The notes beneath the pieces were generated by a model. The model was not told the origin of the DNA and made no database searches. It worked only from the letters and a program-made list of their open reading frames with translations. From Vulcanimicrobiota bacterium (GTDB taxonomy: Bacteria > Vulcanimicrobiota > Vulcanimicrobiia > Vulcanimicrobiales > Vulcanimicrobiaceae), in contig PMSI01000003.1 in the NCBI GenBank assembly GCA_003168375.1, forward strand, positions 868,001 through 932,000: DNA of 64,000 nt, written 5' to 3'. The position numbers were made by a program, and so were the translations under genes. Shown here one piece after another: positions 52,903-61,376 of this stretch (its first letter is position 1; each line of letters opens with the position of its first letter).

Positions 52903-53568
52903 TTAGGCCAACCCAGTCTTGATCGCGTGGACAGCCGCCTGGGTACGCGCCGTGATGTTGAGCTTGGCGAAGATCCGGCTGATGTGGTTCTTGACCGTTT
53001 TCTCGGAGAGGTGCAGCTTCGCGCTGATCTCTTTGTTCGACATCCCGCGGGCGATCAGGCGGATGATCTCCGTCTCGCGGACCGAGAGCTCGTTCTGCGC
53101 GGCGCGACCGAAGCCGTTCGACCGGCGTTTGAGGACGCCGCCCGCGACGCGGGGGTCGACGTACGCGTGCCCGCTCGCGATGCTCTTCACGGCCCGGATC
53201 AGCTCGGCCGGGAGGATGTCCTTGACCACGTAGCCGTCGGCGCCGGCCGAGAGGCAGCGCTGCATCACTTCGGGCTGCACGTGCGTGGAAAGGACGCAGA
53301 CCTTTGCCTGAGGCGCATGCTCCCGGCAAGTGCGCATCGCTTCGGAGAACTCGACGTGGTGGCCGTCGAGGTCGAGCACGATCAGATCGGGACGCAGCCG
53401 GCGGAGCGGCGCGTTCACCATCGAATCAGAGTCACCGACGACATCGATCTCGGGATCGCCGGCCAACACCTGGCAGAGGGCCTTGGCGAAAAGCGCCTGG
53501 CCTTCGACGACGAGAACGCGAACGGGCTTCGTGGACGAAAGGGTGGGGGCGGCGATCGATCCGAGCAT
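52903..53568 (-). CDS. NarL/FixJ-type response regulator with degenerate acidic pocket
   Basis: 221-aa regulator. The receiver begins VRVLVVEGQALFAKALCQVL; the two Asp normally at VDDH are Glu and Gly here. Asp66 in DLIVLDLDGHH and the Lys in GYVVKDI are kept. The C-terminal LuxR-type helix-turn-helix is normal (LSVRETEIIRLIARGMSNKE, then LHLSEKTVKNHISRIFAKLN). No histidine kinase is next to it. It is divergent from the LuxR gene at 53729 over an interval with several inverted repeats. Confidence 0.85.
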   Translation of the reverse strand: MLGSIAAPTLSSTKPVRVLVVEGQALFAKALCQVLAGDPEIDVVGDSDSMVNAPLRRLRPDLIVLDLDGHHVEFSEAMRTCREHAPQAKVCVLSTHVQPEVMQRCLSAGADGYVVKDILPAELIRAVKSIASGHAYVDPRVAGGVLKRRSNGFGRAAQNELSVRETEIIRLIARGMSNKEISAKLHLSEKTVKNHISRIFAKLNITARTQAAVHAIKTGLA

Positions 53569-53728
53569 CTTTTTTCCTCAGTCCTTTGGGGAAGGCCGAA
53601 TGACTGTCCCGGCCACTCATAGTGTGGCCAACCAAGGTGCCGTTGGAACTCCCCAAAATTGGGGGTTCTGGCCTAGGGCCTAGGGTTAGGGACCGTGAGG
53701 ACCGGGCAAAGCGATAGGTATAAAGACG
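53569..53728. promoter_or_regulatory. Divergent regulatory region with inverted repeats
   Basis: GGCCAC (53611-53616) and GTGGCC (53624-53629) form one inverted repeat. CCCCAA-AA-TTGGGG (53651-53664), embedded in a longer imperfect GAAC...GTTC repeat, forms a second. A direct repeat GGCCTAG-GGCCTAG (around 53670-53683) leads into TTAGGGACCGTGAGGACC. A box starting TTAGGGAC also occurs on the minus strand near 61351-61368. Confidence 0.5.
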
Positions 53729-54712
53729 TTGAGAACGCGACGCACCTCGCCCGCCGCGGCGGCGATCACCGCCGTCCCGGAGTCCGACCGAACCGGAGCG
53801 TTCGTCGGAGAACTCGCTTCGCTTATTAAGGCGAGCTACGTCGTCTTCGCGCGCTACGACCAGAACGGGCTCCAGAACGAGATGGTCCTGGCGGAAGATC
53901 GCGGGAACGCCGGCCGCCAGACCGAGTGGCTCCAGGCCGAGCGCCTCCTCCAGTCACGCTCCGAGGCCTCGATCCCGCGCGTGACCGACGCCATGATCGC
54001 CCTCGACGGGATGCGCGGGCTGGTCGCGGTCTACGGGGTCGACCGCACGATCTTCGGCCTCGCGATCGTGGCGCGGCCGCGGCCGTTCACCATCGAGGAG
54101 CTCAAGCTGCTCGAAGCGACGCTGCGTTCCGGCTCGGAGCTGATGCGGCGCCTCTCGACCTTCGAAGGCGAGCAGAGCGCCCAGGAACGGACCGCGGAGC
54201 GGGCCTCGCCGGCGCAGTTCGTGCTGAGCCGCGACTACGCGATCGAGTCGAAGTGGATCCCCAGCGACGATCCGACCGACGTGCTGCAGAACATCCTGGA
54301 GCTCGCCGAGACCGCGCTGCCGCCGGTCGTCGAGAGCGCGGTCCGGAGCGTGACCGCATCGTGGACCAACGACCCCAGGACCTGGGAGCCCGGGACGATC
54401 GTCCCGCTCCCGTTCATGGTCGTCCGCGTCGCGCCGTTGGCCGGCTCGGCCGGGCCGAAGATCGGCGTCCTGGTCGAGCGCTACCGCTCGCGCAACCCGC
54501 TGCGCCATGCGGCCGACAAGTTTGCGATGAGCTCGCGCGAGCTCGAGGTGCTGTCGCTGGTGCTGAAGGGCTTCGGAACACCGCAGATCGCGACCGCGCT
54601 CGACATCGCCGAGTCGACCGCTCACGACCACATCAAGCGCATGATGCTCAAGACCCGCGCCCGCAACCGCGTCGAGCTCGCCGCGAAAACCCTCGGCTGG
54701 CGAGGCGCCTAG
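53729..54712 (+). CDS. LuxR-type transcriptional regulator with GAF-like N-terminus
   Basis: 327-aa regulator. Residues 1-150 resemble a GAF sensor half (ASLIKASYVVFARYDQNGLQ, then GLVAVYGVDRTIFGLAIVAR). A central domain of unknown type runs to ~255. The C-terminal HTH is AMSSRELEVLSLVLKGFGTP followed by IATALDIAESTAHDHIKRMM. It has no receiver, so it would sense a ligand directly. The start is TTG at 53729. It is divergent from the NarL regulator. Confidence 0.8.
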   Translation: MRTRRTSPAAAAITAVPESDRTGAFVGELASLIKASYVVFARYDQNGLQNEMVLAEDRGNAGRQTEWLQAERLLQSRSEASIPRVTDAMIALDGMRGLVAVYGVDRTIFGLAIVARPRPFTIEELKLLEATLRSGSELMRRLSTFEGEQSAQERTAERASPAQFVLSRDYAIESKWIPSDDPTDVLQNILELAETALPPVVESAVRSVTASWTNDPRTWEPGTIVPLPFMVVRVAPLAGSAGPKIGVLVERYRSRNPLRHAADKFAMSSRELEVLSLVLKGFGTPQIATALDIAESTAHDHIKRMMLKTRARNRVELAAKTLGWRGA

Positions 54713-54715
54713 TCC

Positions 54716-55534
54716 TCAGCATCCCGCCGGCGAGCCGGACCTGACGGCGCTCTGGAAGCAATGAAACAGGACGTCGACGTCCGCGTCGCGCCACGGGCGT
54801 GACGGCACGGCGTGATCGGAGATGGCGCGTCCGTTGCGATCGCGCCCCGTGTCCAGGACGGTCGCGAACGTCCCGCGGTCGACGGACGCGGGCAGCGGGG
54901 CCGGTCCGGTTGCGCCGTGGCAGCGCAGACAGCCGGCGATCCGCGCCGGATACAGCCCGCCGGACGGATCGGCGCCAGGCGGAATCGTATCGGGGATGCG
55001 GTCGGAATCGAAGCTGAGGCGTCCGGTGAGGAGCATCAGGCGGCCCACGACGCCGAGACGAAACGGCGGCACGGGCCGCTCGATCGCCGGCGCGGCGCGA
55101 ATGTACGCGATGATCGAGGCGACGTCGTCGTCGCTCATCGCCGCGTAGTCGAGCGACGGCATCATCAGCAGGCGCATTCCGTCGGGGCGAAGACCACGTC
55201 GAATCGCGCGCTCGAAATCGGCGGTGCCGTAGGTCGCGCCGACCGACGGGTTGCCGCGGGTGAGGTTCGGACCCCAGAGCGTCCCGACCAGCTCGCTGCG
55301 CAGCACGAAGTCGCCGCCGAGATCGCGCGCGTGGCAGGCGGCGCAGCGGGCCGCCGTCTGGTAGAGATACTCGCCGCGGTCGCGCGACGCGCGCGCTTTC
55401 GTCAGCGCCAGCCCGCTCCGCCCCGTCGCCCGCACCTGCACGGCGTCGCGCGTCGTGACGTAGACGTACGCGACGCCGGCGAGCACGGCCAGGACCAGCG
55501 CACCCGCCGCTGCAACCAGGAGAGCTTTCCTCAT
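54716..55534 (-). CDS. Diheme cytochrome c
   Basis: 272-aa exported or membrane-anchored cytochrome. One N-terminal helix (LLVAAAGALVLAVLAGVAYV) precedes two c-type heme sites: CAACH near residue 65 and CLRCH near residue 203. The Met ligands are likely in RLLMMPSLDYA and a later Met. The spacing resembles the cytochrome c subunits of alcohol or aldehyde dehydrogenases. The C-terminus ends FHCFQSAVRSGSPAGC. It lies 9 nt downstream of an acyltransferase gene. No partner dehydrogenase is nearby. Confidence 0.82.
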   Translation of the reverse strand: MRKALLVAAAGALVLAVLAGVAYVYVTTRDAVQVRATGRSGLALTKARASRDRGEYLYQTAARCAACHARDLGGDFVLRSELVGTLWGPNLTRGNPSVGATYGTADFERAIRRGLRPDGMRLLMMPSLDYAAMSDDDVASIIAYIRAAPAIERPVPPFRLGVVGRLMLLTGRLSFDSDRIPDTIPPGADPSGGLYPARIAGCLRCHGATGPAPLPASVDRGTFATVLDTGRDRNGRAISDHAVPSRPWRDADVDVLFHCFQSAVRSGSPAGC

Positions 55535-55543
55535 CCGGACCGT

Positions 55544-56710
55544 CTAGGCCGGACCGGTAACAATCGCTGCGGTGCCGGTGACCTCGTTCATCCGTTCGGT
55601 GCGGTCCGGCGCGAGCTCGAGTGCGGCCCGGAATTCCGGCGAGAGGAACGGCCGTTCGGCGACCCGGTAGAACGCGTACGCCAGCCCGACCACGAGCGGG
55701 ATCAGCGCGCCGTACACGACCGCGCTGAGCGCGGTGCCGGCGTGAAGGCGGAGCAACAGCGCGGCCGCGACCAGCACCATCGGACCGTGAATGAGGTACA
55801 AGCTGTACGAGAATGTCCCGAGCGTGACGACGGGCCGCAGCGAGAGCAGCCGCGCGGTCAGCGGGACCGCCGAGCCGCCGGCGGTCACGAACAATAGCGC
55901 GACCGCCGCGCCGACGATGAGGTCCGAGGGCCACACCGAACCGTCGGCGGCGGCATCGCCCGCCGGAAGCATTGCGGCGATCGCCGCGACGCCGGCCGCG
56001 AACGCGATCCAGCGGAACGCGGGCGCGATGCGCGCGCCGCTGGCGGTGACCTGTGCAGCAAGCACACCCATCGCAAAGAGTCCGAGGAGCCACGGCGCCG
56101 TGTAGGCGAGCGCGCCGTGAAACAGGAGCTGCGGTGCCAGACCGATCACCAGCGCCACCGCGAGCTGCGCCCACGGGCCGAAGCGGCGCCACACGGGCAC
56201 CAGCAAGAGCGCGAACACGACGTAGATCTGGCACTCGAGCGCGATGCTCCACATCGGTCCGTTCAAGTACTCGGCGAGCGCCGGAACGAGGTTGTGCACC
56301 AGCGCAAGGTGCGAGACGAGGGCGACTCCGACGTGCCAAACCGGAACGTGCTGGCCGCGCAGCAGGAGCGCGATCCCGAACGGGATGAGCGAGAGAAACA
56401 GCGCGAGCACGTATGCGGGCCCGAGCCGCCGCGCGCGGCGCCGAGCAAACTTTGCGACGTCCATCGAACGATCGGAGCGCATCGCGACGGGCAACCCGAG
56501 GCAGTAGCCGGAGATCACGATGAAGATGCTGACGGCGAAGTGCCCGAACTGCAGCCAGGGCAGCGTGAGCGGCAGCAGGACGCCAAGCGTTGCGCCGGCG
56601 TGCGCGACCCCCGCCTGCCAGACGTGGTACAAGAACACGTAGAGCGCGGCGACGCCGCGCAGTCCTTCGACGTGCGGGAAATACGTTCGTGTTTGTGGTT
56701 GTTGAAGCAT
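55544..56710 (-). CDS. Acyltransferase 3 (OafA/NdvC-like) family membrane protein
   Basis: 388-aa protein with about ten helices. YFPHVEGLRGVAALYVFLYH holds the family H-x-x-G-LR motif, and FGHFAVSIFIVISGYCLGLP is the second signature. Members move acyl groups onto sugars or lipids of exopolysaccharide and O-antigen. The exopolysaccharide genes lie 100 nt upstream on the same strand, which supports exopolysaccharide acetylation. Start at 56710 (MLQQPQTRTYFPHVEGLRGV). Confidence 0.85.
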   Translation of the reverse strand: MLQQPQTRTYFPHVEGLRGVAALYVFLYHVWQAGVAHAGATLGVLLPLTLPWLQFGHFAVSIFIVISGYCLGLPVAMRSDRSMDVAKFARRRARRLGPAYVLALFLSLIPFGIALLLRGQHVPVWHVGVALVSHLALVHNLVPALAEYLNGPMWSIALECQIYVVFALLLVPVWRRFGPWAQLAVALVIGLAPQLLFHGALAYTAPWLLGLFAMGVLAAQVTASGARIAPAFRWIAFAAGVAAIAAMLPAGDAAADGSVWPSDLIVGAAVALLFVTAGGSAVPLTARLLSLRPVVTLGTFSYSLYLIHGPMVLVAAALLLRLHAGTALSAVVYGALIPLVVGLAYAFYRVAERPFLSPEFRAALELAPDRTERMNEVTGTAAIVTGPA

Positions 56711-56809
56711 CCGTGCCCCCTGGGCCCTGAACCCGTTAGCGAGCGCCCGTCGCGCTCTCGTGGTCGCCGGAACACCGCGCCCGCGACGCTCCGGCGACCG
56801 CGCCCAGAA

Positions 56810-59029
56810 CTACGCCGTCCCCGGAAGCTCGCGCAAGGCGGCCGACCCGGTGGCGAAGTAGTCGCTGTAATCGTCGATGTTGGCCGTCGACCGGTTCATC
56901 ACCGTACCGATCAGCTCGTTGACGCCCACCGTTTCGAGCCGCGCGATCGCGCGGCGCGTGGAGCGGCGGTCGGTTTGGTTCGCCGACAGGATCATCACCG
57001 TCCCGTCGGTCTTGTTCGCGAGGATCGCAGCGTCGAAGACGGGGACGAGCGCCGGCGCGTCGACGATGACCGTCGCGTAGCGTTCGCGCGCCTCGCGCAG
57101 CAGCGCGTCGAAACGGCTGGACTGCAGCAGCTTGATCGGATTGGGTGAATGCGTCCCGCTGGTCAGGACGTCGACGCCGGGCCGGTCGGTGCGCTGCACC
57201 GCCTGCGAGAGCGATGCGCGTCCGACCAGGATGTCGGTCAGGCCGAACTCGTTGGGCACGTCGAACTTCTTGTGCAGCGAAGGACGCCGCATGTCGGCGT
57301 CGATCACCAGCACGCGCGCCTCGCGCTCGATGCTCGAGACCGCGATCTCGCCGAGCGCGCCCGCGATGTTCATCGCGACCGTCGACTTGCCGTCGCCCTT
57401 GAGCGGGCTCGTGATCGTGACGCTGCGCAACGGCCGGTCCGAGCTGTAGCGCATCGCGAGCACGAGTTGGAAGTACGATTCCATCGCGGCGTTGCGCACG
57501 TTCGCGGGGACCGCTTTCGCGCCGTCGCCCGAGGGCATCAGCGGGATCGAGGCCAGCACCGGCAGGCCGAACTCGGTCTCGACGTCGCGCTCGTCGCGCA
57601 GGCGGCCGTCGAACCAATCGACGAGGAACACGATGCCGAGCGCGAGCAGCAGCCCGACGATCGCGCCGATCATCAAGTTGGTCGTGACGTGCGGGGTCTT
57701 CGTCGCGAGCTTCGAATCCGCGTACTGCGTGACCGTGACGTCGCTGATCCCCGTGGTCCGCGCGATCGTCGCGTCGTTGAACTTCTGCTGCAGCGCGTTG
57801 TAGGTGTCTTCCGCCAGCTTTTTCTCGCGCTGGAGCCCGAGCATCTGCGCCGACTCCGCCGGCAGCTTGGCGAGTTGCGGGTTGATCGCGGCGCGCTGCT
57901 TCGTGAGCTGGAGGAGTTGCGTCGAGTCGCCGGCGCTCATCGCGCGCGCGGCCGCCAACTGCTGGGAGACCTGCTGGTAGACCGGGTTCGCGATCGTGCT
58001 CGTCGTCGCGACGATCGTCGCGGGCTGGCGCGCGATCTCACGGTTCAGGTCGGAGATCTGCTGCTTGAGGGAGATCACCTGCGGATGCGAATCCGTATAC
58101 TGCTGCCGCGCGCTGCCGAGCTGCACCTGGAGCGCCGCGAGCTGGCCGCGGAGCTGCGGTAGGACGGGGTTCTGCGCGACGCTGGAGCCGCCGCCCGAGG
58201 TCGCCGACATCCCGCCGAGCTGCGAAGAGAGCGAGCCGATCTGCGCGTCGGCCTGCTGCTTCTCGAGCTGGATCGAGTTGATCTTCGCATCGGTGTTCGA
58301 CGCGAGGCCGACCAGCGCGGTCGTCTGCGCGCCGAGATCGGCGATGTTGTGCGAGGTCTGGAACTTGCTGAGGTTGTTCTCCGCCACGTCGAGTCGGCGC
58401 CTCGCGTCGGGGAGCTGCTTCTGAATCACCTCGAGCGCGCCGGTCGCGGAGCTCGCGACGAGCTCGGCCTCACGCGAGACGAAGACCGTCGCGAAGTCGT
58501 TCGCGATCTTCTCCGACATCACCGGATCGCTCCAGGTGACCTGCAGCGAGATGATGTTGGTGTTGGTGACCGGCTTGACGCGCACGGCGCCCTGCAGCGA
58601 GCGCACGTCGGTCTTCAGATTCAGATCGTCGATGACGTGCTGCACGACCGGCGTCTCGCCGATGAGCTCGGCGTACGTCTCGGCAGATTGGGCGGCGTTG
58701 GCCAGCAACAGCGCGTTCAGCACCGGGAGGCCGGTCTGCGCCTGCTGCGGGTTTTGTGCGACCGCGGCGGGGTTGCCGGCGATCATCTTCACGTCCGTGG
58801 TGTACTTGCGCGGGCTCAGGAACGTGGTGAGCGCGACCGTCAGCAGCACCGCGCCGAAGACGCCCACGAAGAGCCAGCGGCGGCGCAGAACCGTCGCGAT
58901 GAACGTCTGCCAGATCGCAACCGGATCGACCTCGACCTGCCGCTGCGCCTGGTGGTGCGGCGGGGGCGCGAACGTCGGAACGGCCGGTGGGATCATCGTC
59001 GTCCCCGCAAGCCGCGGCGCTTCGTACAT
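56810..59029 (-). CDS. Polysaccharide co-polymerase / tyrosine autokinase (Wzc-like)
   Basis: 739-aa inner-membrane protein controlling exopolysaccharide chain length and export. The N-terminal Wzz domain has TM1 (RRRWLFVGVFGAVLLTVALT) and a long coiled-coil region (about residues 190-400), with TM2 near 450 (GAIVGLLLALGIVFLVDW). The C-terminal BY-kinase has Walker A SPLKGDGKSTVAMNIAG, Walker A' VLVIDADMRRPSLHKKF and Walker B VIVDAPAL. Few tyrosines lie at the tail (DDYSDYF), fewer than in E. coli Wzc. SD AAAGGA. It is 12 nt after the export gene. Confidence 0.9.
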   Translation of the reverse strand: MYEAPRLAGTTMIPPAVPTFAPPPHHQAQRQVEVDPVAIWQTFIATVLRRRWLFVGVFGAVLLTVALTTFLSPRKYTTDVKMIAGNPAAVAQNPQQAQTGLPVLNALLLANAAQSAETYAELIGETPVVQHVIDDLNLKTDVRSLQGAVRVKPVTNTNIISLQVTWSDPVMSEKIANDFATVFVSREAELVASSATGALEVIQKQLPDARRRLDVAENNLSKFQTSHNIADLGAQTTALVGLASNTDAKINSIQLEKQQADAQIGSLSSQLGGMSATSGGGSSVAQNPVLPQLRGQLAALQVQLGSARQQYTDSHPQVISLKQQISDLNREIARQPATIVATTSTIANPVYQQVSQQLAAARAMSAGDSTQLLQLTKQRAAINPQLAKLPAESAQMLGLQREKKLAEDTYNALQQKFNDATIARTTGISDVTVTQYADSKLATKTPHVTTNLMIGAIVGLLLALGIVFLVDWFDGRLRDERDVETEFGLPVLASIPLMPSGDGAKAVPANVRNAAMESYFQLVLAMRYSSDRPLRSVTITSPLKGDGKSTVAMNIAGALGEIAVSSIEREARVLVIDADMRRPSLHKKFDVPNEFGLTDILVGRASLSQAVQRTDRPGVDVLTSGTHSPNPIKLLQSSRFDALLREARERYATVIVDAPALVPVFDAAILANKTDGTVMILSANQTDRRSTRRAIARLETVGVNELIGTVMNRSTANIDDYSDYFATGSAALRELPGTA

Positions 59030-59041
59030 CGGAATCCTTTC

Positions 59042-60025
59042 CTAGAGCCCTATCAGCCGTCCGAGGATCGAGAAGATTGCCATCGCGCCCGTGCTCAGCG
59101 ACTTCGCCTCCGGGATGTAGATCTTGTCGTTGACCTGCAGCTGCGGGTCGTACCGCTGATCGCCTTTTTCCGCCGCGAGGAAGTAGTTGAGCTCGTACAC
59201 TCCCGAGACTTTACCCGTCGTGGGGTCGGTTCTCGTCAGATGGATGCGCGAGAGATCGGGGCGCGACGCGGCCTCGGCGCCGGCGCGGGCGATCGCCATC
59301 GACAGGTGGTCGCCTTCGTTGATCTCGACGTTGCCGGGACGCGACACGGCGCCGAGCACCTGAACCCTTATCGTCTCCGCCCCGGAGATGTAGACGTACG
59401 CGCCCTCTTCGATATCGACGTTCTGCGTCGGATCGCCGTCGCGAAGCAGCTTCTGGACGTTCGCGGTCATCATCGAGCCGTTGCTCTGCTGCACGCGCGC
59501 GACCGGGGGTTTTCCGCTGACCGTCGCGAGCCCGCCGCCGGCTGCGAGCGCGTCACTGAGGCGGCCTCCGCTCCGAATCTGGTACTTGCCCGGATTCTTC
59601 ACGTTGCCCAGCACCGTGACGTTGACCTGACCCTGCTGCTGGATCGCGAGCGTCACCGACGGCTTCTTGATGTACTTGCGCAAGGCGGCGACGAGCATGT
59701 CGTGCGCCTCGGGGACGGAGAGGCCGCCGACCAGGACACGACCCGCCAGCGGGTGCTGGATCGTCCCGTCGGCCTGCACGACGGCGGTGAACGGCTGCTC
59801 GCCGTAGACGTTGATGGCAAGGACGTCGCCCGGGTGAACCGTGCTCGAGACGGAGACCCCGGTCGGAGCGGTCGGTACCGCGGGCGATGGGGCCGGCACC
59901 GGCACGGCGGCCGGCGGCGACGCTTGGCCGAGATCGGCCGAGCGCACGGCAAGCGGGCTCGCCGCGAGCAGGAGAGCCGCGGACGCCGCGGACAGAGCAC
60001 GAACGAGATGGGTGCGAAGGATCAT
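59042..60025 (-). CDS. Polysaccharide export outer-membrane protein (Wza/SLBB type)
   Basis: 327-aa exported protein with a signal peptide (LSAASAALLLAASPLAVRSA). The Poly_export domain opens VHPGDVLAINVYGEQPFTAV and an SLBB repeat follows (VLGNVKNPGKYQIRSGGRLS, then VLGAVSRPGNVEINEGDHLS). No lipobox Cys is evident, unlike E. coli Wza. It works with the Wzc-like kinase gene downstream. The start overlaps the divergent VanZ-like frame by about 18 nt, so one of those starts must be wrong; this one is the better supported. Confidence 0.88.
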   Translation of the reverse strand: MILRTHLVRALSAASAALLLAASPLAVRSADLGQASPPAAVPVPAPSPAVPTAPTGVSVSSTVHPGDVLAINVYGEQPFTAVVQADGTIQHPLAGRVLVGGLSVPEAHDMLVAALRKYIKKPSVTLAIQQQGQVNVTVLGNVKNPGKYQIRSGGRLSDALAAGGGLATVSGKPPVARVQQSNGSMMTANVQKLLRDGDPTQNVDIEEGAYVYISGAETIRVQVLGAVSRPGNVEINEGDHLSMAIARAGAEAASRPDLSRIHLTRTDPTTGKVSGVYELNYFLAAEKGDQRYDPQLQVNDKIYIPEAKSLSTGAMAIFSILGRLIGL

Positions 60026-60424
60026 GACGATTCACCGGGGTCCGGCAGAGCGAGGAGGGTTTGGATAGCCACGGCGTCGGTCGTGGCGGCCGTCCTGTTC
60101 TGGGTGGCCACCAGCAACGAACTGTATGAGATAACTTCGCCGTCGCTGCTCTCGTTCCACGTGCTCTTGCGGAAAGCGTACAGTATCGCGGCCTTCGCGC
60201 TGGTCGGGTTCACCGCCGACAAGGCGCTGGGCTCGAGCACGCGGGGTCCGCTGCGGGCCGCGCTGCTCGTCGCCGCGTACTCCGGGGCGATCGAGATCGT
60301 CCAGGCCGTCCGCGGTTCGAACGAGGGGCTCGTCTGGAACGCAGCCGACGTCGCGTTCGGCGCGGCCGGCGGCTGGCTCGGGGTGATGCTCGGGCGCATC
60401 AGACGCGCGCGTCGCGGCGCGTGA
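60008..60424 (+). CDS. VanZ-like small membrane protein
   Basis: Up to 138 aa with four hydrophobic segments and the VanZ-type end AAYSGAIEIVQAVRGSNEGL followed by AADVAFGAAGGWLGVM (Glu and Asp conserved). VanZ relatives have poorly known envelope functions. The start is uncertain: ATG 60008 overlaps the export gene on the other strand, GTG 60083 has no ribosome site, and an AGGAGGG at 60053-60059 points at neither. Confidence 0.7.
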   Translation: MGAKDHDDSPGSGRARRVWIATASVVAAVLFWVATSNELYEITSPSLLSFHVLLRKAYSIAAFALVGFTADKALGSSTRGPLRAALLVAAYSGAIEIVQAVRGSNEGLVWNAADVAFGAAGGWLGVMLGRIRRARRGA

Positions 60425-60486
60425 CCGGGTCGTTCCTCAACGTGGTGCCCATCGCGAATCCTTTCGTGGCACGGGCTTAGGTCAGG

Positions 60487-60502
60487 GGCCGATCCGTCGG
60501 CC
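60487..60502. terminator. Hairpin between convergent genes
   Basis: GGCCGA (60487-60492) and TCGGCC (60497-60502) pair around TCCG, abutting the stop of the gene at 60503. The site lies between the ends of two convergent genes. No T-run is present. Confidence 0.4.
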
Positions 60503-61276
60503 TTACGGACAGGGCGGTGGCGGCGGGCAGGTGCAGACGTGCGGCGGCGGGGGTCCCGTGATCGTACCCGTGCCGGGAACGAAGCTACCGGGGATAACGC
60601 TGTTGTTGCTGCTGCTGTGGATGAGGAACGGCAGGAGCGCGGCGAGCGGGAGCAGGCCGAAGCCGTGGTGGGCTACCGCCGGGATCGCGATCGGCGGCGC
60701 GACGGCGGCGACGACCGGCGGGGGCTGCACGTCCGCGACGACGGTTTGATCGACCGGCGGCGGGACAGCGACGGCGGCGACGTGGGGGACCGGGAAGTTG
60801 CGGACCGCGGCCACGCGCGGGACGTTCCGCCGGATCACGGAGAGATTGCCGCACTTGGCCGGCAGGAACACCGCGATCAGCTTGTCGTTCGAGTGCAGGT
60901 CGACCTCGACGCCCTTCTGGTTCGGCGGGATGATGACGTCGTGCAGGACGTGGACGCGGCCGGCCGAGGCCCAGGTCATCGCGTCGAGATGGCGGGGAAC
61001 CGTGACCCAGTTCGGCTTGCCGACCTCGAGCGCGAGCCGGAACTGCTCGTACTGCTCGGTGGTAAGACCGATGGCCATCCCGGCCTGGCGCATCATCCCT
61101 TCATTCTTCGTGAAGTTGCTCTTGAGCTCGGCGGCGTTCGTGGACTGCCCCATGACGGGTGCGCGTCCGAGGGTCGCGATCTCGATGGGCTGGGCGAGGG
61201 CAGGCAAGCCGGTCATCATGACCAGCAGCGCTGCTGCGACCGGGCGGGTGATCCACATCGTGCTACTCATCTCCAT
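60503..61276 (-). CDS. Secreted proline-rich protein of unknown function
   Basis: 257-aa exported protein. A signal peptide (MWITRPVAAALLVMMTGLPA) precedes a soluble domain (residues ~30-140, with NFTKNEGMMRQAGMAIGLTT and PRHLDAMTWASAGRVHVLHD). A low-complexity Val/Ala/Pro region follows, then a short hydrophobic stretch, and the protein ends in CTCPPPPPCP. A cell-wall-associated or structural role is plausible. No family is recognised. Hairpins at 61305-61366 lie upstream. Confidence 0.65.
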   Translation of the reverse strand: MEMSSTMWITRPVAAALLVMMTGLPALAQPIEIATLGRAPVMGQSTNAAELKSNFTKNEGMMRQAGMAIGLTTEQYEQFRLALEVGKPNWVTVPRHLDAMTWASAGRVHVLHDVIIPPNQKGVEVDLHSNDKLIAVFLPAKCGNLSVIRRNVPRVAAVRNFPVPHVAAVAVPPPVDQTVVADVQPPPVVAAVAPPIAIPAVAHHGFGLLPLAALLPFLIHSSSNNSVIPGSFVPGTGTITGPPPPHVCTCPPPPPCP

Positions 61277-61304
61277 ATGACATATTCTTCCTAGATGAGT
61301 GTTG

Positions 61305-61372
61305 CCCGAGCGCCTGCTCGGGGTAGCGTGGCTGCAGTCCCGATTGTCGAAGGACCAAAGTCCCTAATCGGG
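61305..61372. promoter_or_regulatory. Paired hairpins with a candidate NarL/DosR-type box
   Basis: CCCGAGC-GCCT-GCTCGGG (61305-61322) and CCCGATT...AATCGGG (61339-61372) are two stable stems between the ABC permease and the secreted protein gene. On the minus strand the second contains ATTAGGGACTTTGGTCCTT, similar to the palindromic GGGACT-N-GTCC boxes of NarL/DosR regulators. The two roles (terminator of the ABC unit, operator of the next gene) are not exclusive. Confidence 0.45.
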
Positions 61373-61376
61373 GGGC

